Shown: one piece after another, positions 36,066 through 46,531 of the stretch
How the letters are laid out: every line of letters starts with the position of its first letter
Numbering within the stretch: position 1 is the stretch's first letter
DNA from: Corynebacterium callunae DSM 20147
GTDB lineage: Bacteria > Actinomycetota > Actinomycetes > Mycobacteriales > Mycobacteriaceae
DNA: 64,000 nt
Assembly: GCF_000344785.1 (NCBI RefSeq)
Contig: NC_020506.1
Coordinates: 2,728,001 to 2,792,000 of the forward strand
Direction: 5' to 3'
Notes under the pieces: model-generated
What the model was told of the DNA's origin: nothing
Seen by the model: only the letters and a program-made list of their open reading frames with translations
The model's database searches: none
Program-made: the position numbers and the translations under genes

Positions 36066-36974
36066 TTAAACTGGGTTCTCTTCCAACCAACCAGCTGCAA
36101 TATCTGCAGCATTAGCCTGGTCATTGACACTTTGTGCGTTAAGCGCAATGAGCTCTTCAGGGCTCATCTCAGTGCTGACCTTGTTGATGATCTCCTGTGC
36201 TGCTGGATCCAGATCAGCACTTGCTACTGGAACAACGTGGGAAGCCAAGAACAGACCCTTGGTATCTTCTAGTACCACAAGATCATTGTCGGAGATGGTG
36301 GGATCAGCGGTGTAAATGATAGCCAGCTGAATCTGGTTATCGGTCAGCGCCTTAACGGTCAAAGGTCCGCCACTGTCTTCAATTGGGGTGAATCCAACGT
36401 TGATGCCATAGGCAGAAGCCAAGCCCTTTGGGCCGTTAGGGCGGTTTTCGCCCTCAGAGTTACCGCCCAAGGTCAGGGGAACATCAACCTTGGCTAGATC
36501 CTCAATGGTCTTCAGGCCGTATTGCTCAGCGAAAGCACGGGTGACTACGTAAGCATCCTGGTCAGTAGCTTCGCTCTGCTCAAGAATCTTGAGGTTTTCA
36601 GGAGCTGCTGCCTCAAGTGCGGTATAAACGTCTTCGCTTAGACGAGCCTCAGTGTTTGGCTCCCAGTACTGGAGTAGGGGACCGGAGTACTCAGGGAAGA
36701 GGTCGATGGAGCCGTTTTCAATTTCGCTAACATAAACTTCACGCTGGCCAATGCGGAAGTCCCTTTGGACTTCATGTCCACCGGCTTCTAGTGCCTGAGC
36801 GTAAATTTCTGCGATGATTTCATTTGAGTAATAATCCTGGGAGCCGATGACAATTGCCTCGGACTCGCTGGATGCACTGCTATCTACGGAATCGCTGCTG
36901 CCACAGGCAGTCAGCAAAGTTGCGGAAACAACTACTGCCAAAGGGGCGAGGAGTCGAGAACGAGTGATTTTCAT
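36066..36974 (-). CDS. Osmoprotectant (glycine betaine/choline/carnitine-type) ABC transporter binding lipoprotein
   Basis: 302 residues. Lipoprotein signal with LLTAC lipobox (Cys24). OpuAC/ProX-type fold: IVIGSQDYYSNEIIAEIYAQALEAGGHEVQRDFRIGQREVYVSEIENGSIDLFPEYSGPLLQYW, then VDVPLTLGGNSEGENRPNGPKGLASAYGINVGF and LAIIYTADPTISDNDLVVLEDTKGLFLASHVVPV. The aromatic/acidic segment FPEYSG is typical of the OpuCC group. Last gene of a four-gene operon after two permeases and an ATPase. Confidence 0.87.
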   Translation of the reverse strand: MKITRSRLLAPLAVVVSATLLTACGSSDSVDSSASSESEAIVIGSQDYYSNEIIAEIYAQALEAGGHEVQRDFRIGQREVYVSEIENGSIDLFPEYSGPLLQYWEPNTEARLSEDVYTALEAAAPENLKILEQSEATDQDAYVVTRAFAEQYGLKTIEDLAKVDVPLTLGGNSEGENRPNGPKGLASAYGINVGFTPIEDSGGPLTVKALTDNQIQLAIIYTADPTISDNDLVVLEDTKGLFLASHVVPVASADLDPAAQEIINKVSTEMSPEELIALNAQSVNDQANAADIAAGWLEENPV

Positions 36975-36986
36975 GAATTATGCCTT

Positions 36987-37694
36987 TCACGGCTTATTTG
37001 ATGAGGTGGCTGCGTGCGACGCAAAATTGCGACGAAACCAACCAACTAAAGAAAATACTACTTCGATCAATAAAGCGAGAGCGATAACTAAAATCGCACC
37101 GCCGAGCATTTCTCCATAATCCCGCGATTTCAGTCCGGAAAAGATGTACCTGCCCAAACCTGCATCAGCGGTATATGCAGCTAGTGTAGCTGTGGCGATC
37201 ACTTGCACGAGGGCTGAGCGAACACCACCGAGAATAATTGGTCGTGCCAAAGGCAACTCCACACGCTGAATAATTTGTTTTTCAGTCATGCCAATAGCCC
37301 GAGAAGCTTTAACAGTAGCGGGGTCCACGCTGGCAATTCCGGAATAAAAACCAGCCAGCAGTGGGGGAATTACAAGAACCACCAAGGCAATCATTGGAGC
37401 AAGCAAACCAATGCCAAGCCACAGTCCTAAAAGGGTCAGTAGACCCAGAGTTGGGATAGCGCGCCCGGCACCAGCTAAAGCGGTAACGCATGCACCAGCG
37501 AATTCCTTTCCACGCCCGGCGCGCGGGCTTTTATGCCCAATCCACACGCCAAGTGGAAAAGCCACCACCATGGCGATAAGGAGTACCACCAAAGAGATTC
37601 CAATATGCTCGGCCAAACGCTGCGGAATTGATCCAGAGCCACTCCAATTTTGGGGGTCACTGAGCCATTGCATACTTAGGGCAAAAAGGTTCAT
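36987..37694 (-). CDS. Osmoprotectant ABC transporter permease (OpuCB/OpuCD type), second permease
   Basis: 235 residues from ATG 37694, which has GGAGG 7 bases upstream and overlaps the stop of the preceding permease gene by ATGA. Six helices with the EAA-like loop ATVKASRAIGMTEKQIIQRVELPLARPIILGGVRSALVQVIATATLAAYT. The frame extends upstream to 37769 but without a ribosome site. Confidence 0.86.
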   Translation of the reverse strand: MNLFALSMQWLSDPQNWSGSGSIPQRLAEHIGISLVVLLIAMVVAFPLGVWIGHKSPRAGRGKEFAGACVTALAGAGRAIPTLGLLTLLGLWLGIGLLAPMIALVVLVIPPLLAGFYSGIASVDPATVKASRAIGMTEKQIIQRVELPLARPIILGGVRSALVQVIATATLAAYTADAGLGRYIFSGLKSRDYGEMLGGAILVIALALLIEVVFSLVGWFRRNFASHAATSSNKP

Positions 37695-38356
37695 CGTGCC
37701 GCCTCCGCAGGAGCGGAGCCTGCGGCATTCCGGGTCCATGGCAAAAGCAACTTGCCACCCCATACGCACGCAGCGTCAAGCAGCAACGCCACTACGACGG
37801 TGAGCAATAACCCACACACCACCTCTGCGATGATGCCACGTTGGAATCCATCGGTGAATAAAAATCCAAGGCTTTGGATGCCAACTACAGCTCCAACAGT
37901 CACCAAACTGACGGTGCTTACAGTGACAACTCTTAAACCCGCCAAAATGACAGGAGCTGCCAAAGGAAGCTGTACCGCCCAGAATTTTTGACGTGAGTTA
38001 TAGCCAATTCCCTCGGCAGCCTTTAAAGCAGCAGCTGGCACGGATCCAAAACCATCAGTTACCGAACGCACCATCAAGGCAATGCCATAGAGGGTAAGCA
38101 CAATAACCATGGTTGCCCCGGAGCGAATGTCGGTACCTACTAAGGCCGGTACCAGGATAAACATCGGTAGGGAAGGGATTGTGTAGAGCAAACCAATAAG
38201 GGTGAGAAGTGCTGCACGGCTAATTTTCCACCGGTGAGCTGCCCAACCAATGGGGATGGAAATAACCAGACTCAGCACAATTGCGGGGATCGCGTACATC
38301 AGATGCACCCCCATGAGCTGCAAAATCAGCTCAACGTTGTTGGAAAGCCACGTCAT
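37691..38356 (-). CDS. Osmoprotectant ABC transporter permease (OpuCB/OpuCD type), first permease
   Basis: 221 residues with about six helices and the loop VPAAALKAAEGIGYNSRQKFWAVQLPLAAPVILAGLRVVTVSTVSLVTVGAVVG. It starts inside the ATGA overlap with the ATPase gene and ends in an ATGA overlap with the second permease, so the three are translationally coupled. It forms a heterodimeric channel with the second permease. Confidence 0.86.
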   Translation of the reverse strand: MTWLSNNVELILQLMGVHLMYAIPAIVLSLVISIPIGWAAHRWKISRAALLTLIGLLYTIPSLPMFILVPALVGTDIRSGATMVIVLTLYGIALMVRSVTDGFGSVPAAALKAAEGIGYNSRQKFWAVQLPLAAPVILAGLRVVTVSTVSLVTVGAVVGIQSLGFLFTDGFQRGIIAEVVCGLLLTVVVALLLDAACVWGGKLLLPWTRNAAGSAPAEAAR

Positions 38357-39162
38357 TTAAGCACTCCCAACGGCCGGCCACTAGCGTCCACCACGATGCT
38401 CACGCCATTTTCTTGACGCACCTGCAAAGAGCGTGCCCCTGATCCAAGGCCAATAAATTCGGAAACGAAGTCATTGGCAGGGGAGGAGAGAAGCTCCTGT
38501 GGCGTGCCTTTTTGTGCGATTTGCCCGAGTGGGCTCAGCACCACCACTTCGTCGGCAAGCGTAAAAGCCTCATCGATGTCATGGGTGACCAGGAGCACGG
38601 TCTTGCCCAGGTCTTTTTGGAGGCGGATGAGCTCTTGCTGGAGCTGAACGCGGACGATAGGGTCCACGGCGCCAAAGGGCTCATCCATGAGCAGGATTTC
38701 GGGGTCCGCAGCCAGTGCGCGGGCCACACCCACTCTTTGCTGCTGACCACCGGAAAGCTGCGCGGGATAACGCTGTGCCAGTGCGACATCAAGCCCCACT
38801 ACCTCGAGCAGCTTGAGGGCGCGTGCCCGGGCGCGAGATTTAGATTCACCTTTAAGCACTGGAACGGTGGCAATATTGTCCAGCACCGTGCGGTGAGGCA
38901 TCAGCCCGCCAGCCTGCAATACATATCCGATGGAGCGACGCAGCTGCACCGGATCCACGGTGGCCACATCGGTGCCGTCTACCAAAACTTTGCCCGAGGT
39001 CGGATCAATCATCCGATTAACCATGCTGAGCAGCGTAGATTTACCTGAACCGGAAGATCCCACCAGGGCAGTGATGGTGTGGGACTCTACTTTGAAGGAA
39101 ACCCCATCCACCGCTTTCCGGCCCGATGCATAAGATTTGGAAACATTATCAAATTCGATCAT
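38353..39162 (-). CDS. Osmoprotectant ABC transporter ATP-binding protein (OpuCA type)
   Basis: 269 residues. Walker A GSSGSGKSTLL, signature LSGGQQQRVGVARALA, Walker B ILLMDEPFGAVDP and the switch His (LVTHDIDEAF) are intact. ATP hydrolysis drives import of an osmoprotectant. Family members often have C-terminal CBS domains; here only a short tail follows, so osmotic gating by CBS is absent. First gene of the operon, divergent from trp with only 140 bases between its start and the trp leader peptide. Confidence 0.88.
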   Translation of the reverse strand: MIEFDNVSKSYASGRKAVDGVSFKVESHTITALVGSSGSGKSTLLSMVNRMIDPTSGKVLVDGTDVATVDPVQLRRSIGYVLQAGGLMPHRTVLDNIATVPVLKGESKSRARARALKLLEVVGLDVALAQRYPAQLSGGQQQRVGVARALAADPEILLMDEPFGAVDPIVRVQLQQELIRLQKDLGKTVLLVTHDIDEAFTLADEVVVLSPLGQIAQKGTPQELLSSPANDFVSEFIGLGSGARSLQVRQENGVSIVVDASGRPLGVLK

Positions 39163-39301
39163 GCGTTCACCTCGGGCTCCTTGTCTGGCATGAATGCATG
39201 CCGGTTATCTATACGGTACCGGGATTTTCGAGGGGCCACCGCACTTATACATACGCATGAAAGTGAGACAAAATTCCCACCACGTGATAAAGTGCCTTTT
39301 T

Positions 39302-39370
39302 GTGAACAACATTTGTCTATTCAATGGCACCCCATGCCAAGGCACCCAGTGGTGGTGGCGCGCTGTTTAA
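39302..39370 (+). CDS. trpL: trp operon leader peptide
   Basis: GTG-initiated ORF of 22 residues with three consecutive Trp codons (39350-39358) near its end: NGTPCQGTQWWWRAV. The stop codon falls in the loop of hairpin 1:2. Stalling of the ribosome on the Trp codons when charged tRNA-Trp is scarce would favour antitermination. Confidence 0.9.
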   Translation: MNNICLFNGTPCQGTQWWWRAV

Positions 39371-39437
39371 GCGAGCCTGATACCTCACGTTGATTTTTCA
39401 CGGCTCGTACTTCGTTCGGCGAAGAAGCGGGCCTTTT
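39357..39437 (+). promoter_or_regulatory. trp attenuator
   Basis: Segment 1 GGCGCGCT (39357-39364) pairs with segment 2 AGCGAGCC (39370-39377), one mismatch. Segment 2 also pairs with segment 3 GGCTCG (39402-39407), the antiterminator. Segment 3 plus CTTCG (39410-39414) pairs with segment 4, CGAAG and GCGGGCC (39420-39433), followed by TTTT, the terminator. This is the classical mutually exclusive set. Confidence 0.85.
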
Positions 39438-39512
39438 GTGGTTTAAAGACCACAACCGGCAAGCCCCGGGTTCGAATGAAGCTCAAGCTAAATTTTTAGA
39501 GTTGTAATTTGA

Positions 39513-41761
<2,249 letters not shown>

Positions 41762-41797
41762 TTTTTTATCGATTTTTTTGAAGGAGATTTTGACACC

Positions 41798-42838
41798 ATG
41801 ACATCTGCAGCAACGCTCAAGACCCTGAATGCTTACCTAGATAATCACAACCCCACCTTGGAAGAAGCCATCGAGGTTTTCACCCCGCTCACCGTGGGTG
41901 AATATGATGACGTCCACATTGCTGCTTTGCTGGCGACCATCCGCACCCGTGGCGAAACCTTCGCTGACATCGCTGGTGCAGCAAAGGCTTTTATTGCAGC
42001 TGGCCGTCCTTTCCCCATCACAGGTAAGGGCATTATGGATTCCGCTGGTACCGGTGGAGATGGTGCAAACACCATCAACGTCACCACCGGTGCTTCTTTG
42101 ATCGCAGCTTCTGGCGGCGTGAAGATGGTCAAGTGCGGTAACCGTTCCGTGAGCTCCAAGTCCGGCTCTGCCGATGTTTTGGAAGCGCTTAACATTCCTT
42201 TGGGGCTTGATGTTGACCGTGCTGTGAAGTGGTTTGAGGCTTCTAACTTCACCTTCCTTTTTGCCCCTGCCTACAATCCTGCGATTGCCCATGTGCAGCC
42301 AGTGCGCCAGGCTCTGAAGTTCCCAACCATCTTTAATACCCTTGGGCCTTTGCTTTCCCCGGCGCGCCCGGAGATGCAGATCATGGGTGTGGCCCGTCCG
42401 GAGTCCGGCCAGCTTATTGCTGAGGTTTTCAAGGAACTTGGCCGCAAGCGTGCATTGGTCGTCCACGGCGCCGGCACCGATGAGATCGCAGTTCATGGCA
42501 CCACCTTGGTATGGGAGCTGAAGGAAAACGGCGAGATCGAGCATTACAGCATCGAGCCAGAGGATCTGGGCTTGGGCCGTTATGAACTGGCGGATCTTGT
42601 TGGTGGCGTCGGTGCAGAGAACGCTGCTGCGATGCGCGCTACTTTTGCTGGCACCGGCCCTGATGCACACCGCGACGCCTTGGCTGCTTCTGCTGGTGCC
42701 ATGTTCTACCTCAATGGTGATGTTGCCACTTTGAAGGAGGGTGCACAGAAGGCTTTGGGTTTGTTGGCTGATGGCACCACCGAGCAGTGGTTGGCAAAGC
42801 ATGAGGAGATCGATTACTCAGATGAGGAGCAGAACTAA
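41798..42838 (+). CDS. trpD: Anthranilate phosphoribosyltransferase
   Basis: 346 residues. Transfers the phosphoribosyl group from PRPP to anthranilate. The PRPP loop SAGTGGDGANTINVTTGAS and the KCGNRSVSSKSGSADVLEAL motif are intact; QALKFPTIFNTLGPLLSPARPEMQIMGV and VVHGAGTDEIAVHGTT complete the family signature. A ribosome site (GAAGGAG) precedes it after a 36-base gap from trpG; trpC follows 2 bases after its stop. Confidence 0.96.
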   Translation: MTSAATLKTLNAYLDNHNPTLEEAIEVFTPLTVGEYDDVHIAALLATIRTRGETFADIAGAAKAFIAAGRPFPITGKGIMDSAGTGGDGANTINVTTGASLIAASGGVKMVKCGNRSVSSKSGSADVLEALNIPLGLDVDRAVKWFEASNFTFLFAPAYNPAIAHVQPVRQALKFPTIFNTLGPLLSPARPEMQIMGVARPESGQLIAEVFKELGRKRALVVHGAGTDEIAVHGTTLVWELKENGEIEHYSIEPEDLGLGRYELADLVGGVGAENAAAMRATFAGTGPDAHRDALAASAGAMFYLNGDVATLKEGAQKALGLLADGTTEQWLAKHEEIDYSDEEQN

Positions 42839-42840
42839 GA

Positions 42841-44265
42841 ATGACCAGCAATAATTTGCCCACTGTTCTTGAGGGCATTGTGGAGGGTCGTCGCGGCCAC
42901 CTCGAAGAGATCCGCGCTCGCATTGCACATGTGGATGTAGACAGCCTGCCTAAGTCCACTCGTTCCCTTTTTGATTCTTTGAATCAGGGTAGGGGAGGAG
43001 CGCGCTTTATTATGGAGTGTAAATCCGCCTCGCCTTCTTTGGGCATGATCCGTGAGCACTACCAGCCGGGTGAGATTGCCCGCGTGTACTCCCGTTATGC
43101 CGCTGGCATCTCGGTGCTGTGCGAGCCGGTACGTTTTGGTGGCGATTACAACCACTTGGCTACAGTCGCTGCAACCACCCACTTGCCGGTGCTCTGTAAA
43201 GACTTCATTATTGATCCCGTTCAGGTGCATGCCGCGCGTTACTTCGGCGCCGATGCCATCTTGCTTATGCTTTCTGTTTTAGACGATGCAGAGTATGCAG
43301 CGCTTGCTGCCGAGGCTGAGCGTTTTGGCTTGGATGTGCTCACCGAGGTAATTGATGAGGAAGAGGTTGAGCGCGCCATCAAGCTGGGTGCCAAGATTTT
43401 TGGTGTTAATCACCGCAACCTGCATGACCTTTCCATTGACCTGGATCGTTCTGCTCGTCTTGCCAAGCTGATTCCTGCTGATGCCGTGCTGGTTTCAGAG
43501 TCTGGCGTGCGTAATACCGAAACCGTGCGCCAATTGGGCGGCCACTCCAATGGCTTCCTGGTGGGTTCCCAGCTGACCAGCCAGGAAAACGTGGATCTCG
43601 CTGCCCGCGAACTGGTCTATGGCCCCAACAAGGTTTGTGGCCTCACCTCTGAAACAGCAGCTCAGGTGGCTCGCGCTGCTGGTGCGGTATATGGTGGCCT
43701 CATTTTTGAAGAGGCATCTTCTCGCAATGTTTCACGTGAAACATCGCAAAAAATCATCGCCGCCGAGCCTAGCCTGCGCTACGTTGCGGTGAGCCGCCGT
43801 ACTTCTGGTTATCAGGAATTGCTTAGCGACGGCATCTTCGCCGTACAAATCCACGCCCCACTGCAGGGCAGCGTGGCTGCCGAGAAGGAGCTTATCAAGG
43901 CCGTCCGCGCCGAGGTCGGCGCAGACGTTGAGGTCTGGCGTGCTATTTCGATGTCTAGCGAGCTCGGCGCCGAGATTGCCCTGGCGGTGGCGGGAGACGT
44001 CGATAAGCTGGTTTTGGACGCCAATGATGGCGGCAGTGGCCAGACTTTCGACTGGTCCACTATCCCTGCTGAGGTGAAGGCGAAGGCCTTGTTGGCTGGC
44101 GGAATTTCCCCAGCGAATGCCACTGAGGCTTTGGCTGTGGGCTGTGCCGGTTTGGATATTAATTCCGGCGTGGAATACCCAGCTGAGGCAGGGCAGTGGG
44201 CTGGCGCCAAGGACGCAGGCGCTGTGCTAGAGATTTTTAAGACAATTTCGAACTTCCACTATTAA
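42841..44265 (+). CDS. trpC: Fused indole-3-glycerol phosphate synthase / phosphoribosylanthranilate isomerase
   Basis: 474 residues joining two TIM barrels (TrpC-TrpF). The first has FIMECKSASPSLGMI, LCKDFIIDPVQVHAARYFGADAILLMLS and VNHRNLHDLSIDLDRS. The second begins at KVCGLTSETAAQVARAAGAVYGGLIFEEASSRNVSRETS and ends LLAGGISPANATEALAVGCAGLDINSGVE. A complete parS site is embedded in the second barrel and encodes N-V-S-R-E-T, so the protein sequence there is constrained by chromosome segregation. The fused form is also found in enterobacteria and corynebacteria. Confidence 0.95.
   Translation: MTSNNLPTVLEGIVEGRRGHLEEIRARIAHVDVDSLPKSTRSLFDSLNQGRGGARFIMECKSASPSLGMIREHYQPGEIARVYSRYAAGISVLCEPVRFGGDYNHLATVAATTHLPVLCKDFIIDPVQVHAARYFGADAILLMLSVLDDAEYAALAAEAERFGLDVLTEVIDEEEVERAIKLGAKIFGVNHRNLHDLSIDLDRSARLAKLIPADAVLVSESGVRNTETVRQLGGHSNGFLVGSQLTSQENVDLAARELVYGPNKVCGLTSETAAQVARAAGAVYGGLIFEEASSRNVSRETSQKIIAAEPSLRYVAVSRRTSGYQELLSDGIFAVQIHAPLQGSVAAEKELIKAVRAEVGADVEVWRAISMSSELGAEIALAVAGDVDKLVLDANDGGSGQTFDWSTIPAEVKAKALLAGGISPANATEALAVGCAGLDINSGVEYPAEAGQWAGAKDAGAVLEIFKTISNFHY
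43728..43743. promoter_or_regulatory. parS site within trpC(F)
   Basis: Perfect TGTTTCACGTGAAACA, the ParB-binding centromere-like site. Lies in coding sequence without disrupting it. Confidence 0.93.
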
Positions 44266-44277
44266 AGGTTAAAAAAC

Positions 44278-45549
44278 ATGACTGAAGAAAAGAAGCTCGG
44301 TGGCAGCACCTTATTGCCTGCCTACTTTGGTGAATTCGGCGGACAATTTGTTGCTGAATCCCTGCTGCCTGCGCTGGACCAATTGGAAAAGGCCTTTGTT
44401 GACGCCACCAATGATCCTGAATTCCGTGCGGAATTGGCTGGCTATTTGCGTGACTACTTGGGACGTCCCACCCCGCTGACCGAGTGCTCCAACCTGCCAT
44501 TGGCAGGCGCTGGCAAGGGTTATGCACGGATCTTCCTCAAGCGCGAGGATCTGGTGCACGGTGGTGCGCACAAGACCAACCAGGTTATTGGTCAGGTATT
44601 GCTGGCTAAGCGCATGGGCAAGACTCGCATCATTGCAGAGACCGGCGCTGGCCAGCACGGCACTGCAACTGCACTAGCCTGCGCCCTGATGGGTCTGGAA
44701 TGTGTCATTTATATGGGCGCTAAGGACGTCGCCCGCCAGCAGCCAAATGTTTATCGTATGCAGCTGCACGGCGCAAAGGTGGTTCCAGTAGAGTCCGGAT
44801 CCGGCACCCTCAAGGATGCCGTGAATGAGGCACTGCGCGATTGGACCGCAACCTTCCACGAGTCCCACTACTTGCTTGGCACTGCTGCTGGCCCACACCC
44901 ATTCCCCACGATTGTGCGTGAATTCCACAAGGTGATCTCCGAAGAGGCCAAGGCGCAGATGCTGGAGCGCACCGGCAAGCTTCCTGATGTTGTGGTTGCT
45001 TGTGTGGGTGGCGGTTCCAACGCCATTGGCATGTTTGCGGACTTCATTGATGAAGAAGGCGTTGAGCTGGTTGGTGCTGAGCCTGCCGGTGAAGGCTTGG
45101 ATTCTGGTAAGCATGGTGCGACCATCACCAACGGCCAGATTGGCATTTTGCACGGTACCCGTTCTTATCTCATGCGTAACTCCGATGGCCAGGTTGAGGA
45201 ATCCTATTCCATTTCCGCTGGTTTGGATTACCCAGGTGTGGGCCCCCAGCACGCATATTTGCACTCCATTGGACGCGCAACCTATGTGGGCATCACCGAC
45301 GCCGAGGCACTGCAGGCATTCCAGTACTTGGCTCGTTATGAGGGCATCATTCCGGCTCTCGAGTCCTCCCATGCATTTGCCTACGCACTGAAGCGCGCTA
45401 AGACCGCTGAAGAAGAAGGCAAGCAGATCACCATTTTGGTTTCTCTTTCCGGCCGTGGCGATAAGGATGTTGACCACGTCCGCCACACTTTGGAAGAGCA
45501 CCCAGAACTAGTCCTTGCTCGCGATGAAGCAGAAAGCGCGGAAAACTAA
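44278..45549 (+). CDS. trpB: Tryptophan synthase beta chain
   Basis: 423 residues. PLP enzyme joining indole and serine. The lysine that binds PLP lies in [21 protein letters not shown]; the glycine-rich phosphate cup is [34 protein letters not shown] and [19 protein letters not shown] are also conserved. The final stop shares its last base with the start of trpA (TAATG), so translation is coupled. Confidence 0.97.
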   Translation: MTEEKKLGGSTLLPAYFGEFGGQFVAESLLPALDQLEKAFVDATNDPEFRAELAGYLRDYLGRPTPLTECSNLPLAGAGKGYARIFLKREDLVHGGAHKTNQVIGQVLLAKRMGKTRIIAETGAGQHGTATALACALMGLECVIYMGAKDVARQQPNVYRMQLHGAKVVPVESGSGTLKDAVNEALRDWTATFHESHYLLGTAAGPHPFPTIVREFHKVISEEAKAQMLERTGKLPDVVVACVGGGSNAIGMFADFIDEEGVELVGAEPAGEGLDSGKHGATITNGQIGILHGTRSYLMRNSDGQVEESYSISAGLDYPGVGPQHAYLHSIGRATYVGITDAEALQAFQYLARYEGIIPALESSHAFAYALKRAKTAEEEGKQITILVSLSGRGDKDVDHVRHTLEEHPELVLARDEAESAEN

Positions 45550-46391
45550 TGAGCCGTTATACCGACCTTTTCACCCGCCTGGACGAAGCAGGGGAGGGCG
45601 CTTTTGTTCCCTTCGTGATGCTTGGAGATCCTGACCCTGAGGCTTGCTTTGAGATCATCTCCGCCATCATCGAAGCCGGTGCGGATGCTTTGGAATTGGG
45701 TGTGCCTTTTTCTGATCCCGTAGCCGACGGCCCTACCGTTGCCGAATCCCACCTGCGCGCCCTAGACGGCGGCGCCACCGTGGATAGCGCATTGGAGCAG
45801 ATTAAGCGCGTGCGTGCTGCCTACCCAGAGATTCCAATTGGCATGCTCATTTACGGCAATGTGCCTTTCACCCGTGGCCTCGAGCGCTTCTATGAAGAAT
45901 TTGCTGCAGCTGGTGCCGATTCCATTCTGCTGCCAGATGTGCCAGTCCGTGAAGGCGCACCATTTTCTGCAGCGGCCGCTGCTGCCGGAATTGATCCCAT
46001 TTACATCGCACCAGCCAACGCTAGCGCCACTGTTCTTGAGGGTGTGTCCGCTGCTTCCAAGGGCTATATTTACGCGATCTCCCGCGATGGTGTGACCGGT
46101 ACCGAGCGCGAATCTTCCACCTCTGGTCTTGCAGACGTGGTGAACAATATTAAGAAGTTCGAGGGCGCTCCGATTCTTTTGGGCTTCGGCATTTCCTCCC
46201 CACAGCATGTTGCCGACGCGATTGCTGCGGGCGCTTCTGGAGCCATTACCGGCTCTGCGATCACCAAGATCATCGCCTCCCACTGCGAGGGCGAGCATCC
46301 TAACCCTTCCCGGGTGAAGGATATGGAGGGTCTGAAGCGCGAGCTCAGCGAATTCATTTCTGCAATGAAGGCCGCAACTAAGAAGGCTTAA
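45549..46391 (+). CDS. trpA: Tryptophan synthase alpha chain
   Basis: 280 residues, TIM barrel. Cleaves indole-3-glycerol phosphate to indole, passed to TrpB. Conserved: PFVMLGDPDPEACFEIISAIIEAGADALELGVPFSDPVADGPTVAES (catalytic Glu and Asp), LLPDVPVREG, and PILLGFGISSPQHVADAIAAGASGAITGSAITKII. Last gene of the operon, followed by a parS-centred palindrome able to act as terminator. Confidence 0.96.
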   Translation: MSRYTDLFTRLDEAGEGAFVPFVMLGDPDPEACFEIISAIIEAGADALELGVPFSDPVADGPTVAESHLRALDGGATVDSALEQIKRVRAAYPEIPIGMLIYGNVPFTRGLERFYEEFAAAGADSILLPDVPVREGAPFSAAAAAAGIDPIYIAPANASATVLEGVSAASKGYIYAISRDGVTGTERESSTSGLADVVNNIKKFEGAPILLGFGISSPQHVADAIAAGASGAITGSAITKIIASHCEGEHPNPSRVKDMEGLKRELSEFISAMKAATKKA

Positions 46392-46431
46392 ACCTCTTTG
46401 GCTCAGATTTAGGGCGCAAAAAAGGGCGCAG

Positions 46432-46469
46432 AAAAAGGGCAATGTTTCACGTGAAACATTGCCCTTTTT
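46432..46469. terminator. parS site nested in a 38-bp palindromic terminator after trpA
   Basis: parS (46443-46458) is at the exact centre. It is extended on each side by complementary bases (AAAAAGGGCAA and TTGCCCTTTTT) to give 19-bp arms without mismatch. The T run after the right arm and A run before the left arm fit a bidirectional terminator between the convergent trpA and PTS genes. Confidence 0.85.
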
Positions 46470-46531
46470 GTAATTCTCCTACGCTTTTCGACGCCGCCCA
46501 GCGGGGTGCCGCTGGAGGTTTGCGGCGGGGT

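Noticed and set aside
39450..39475. GGGTTCGAAT in the trp leader, like a tRNA T-loop
   Set aside because: No matching T-stem or acceptor stem; part of the untranslated region after the attenuator.
41837..42802. 321-codon minus-strand ORF opposite trpD
   Set aside because: Antisense to trpD, which has all family motifs.
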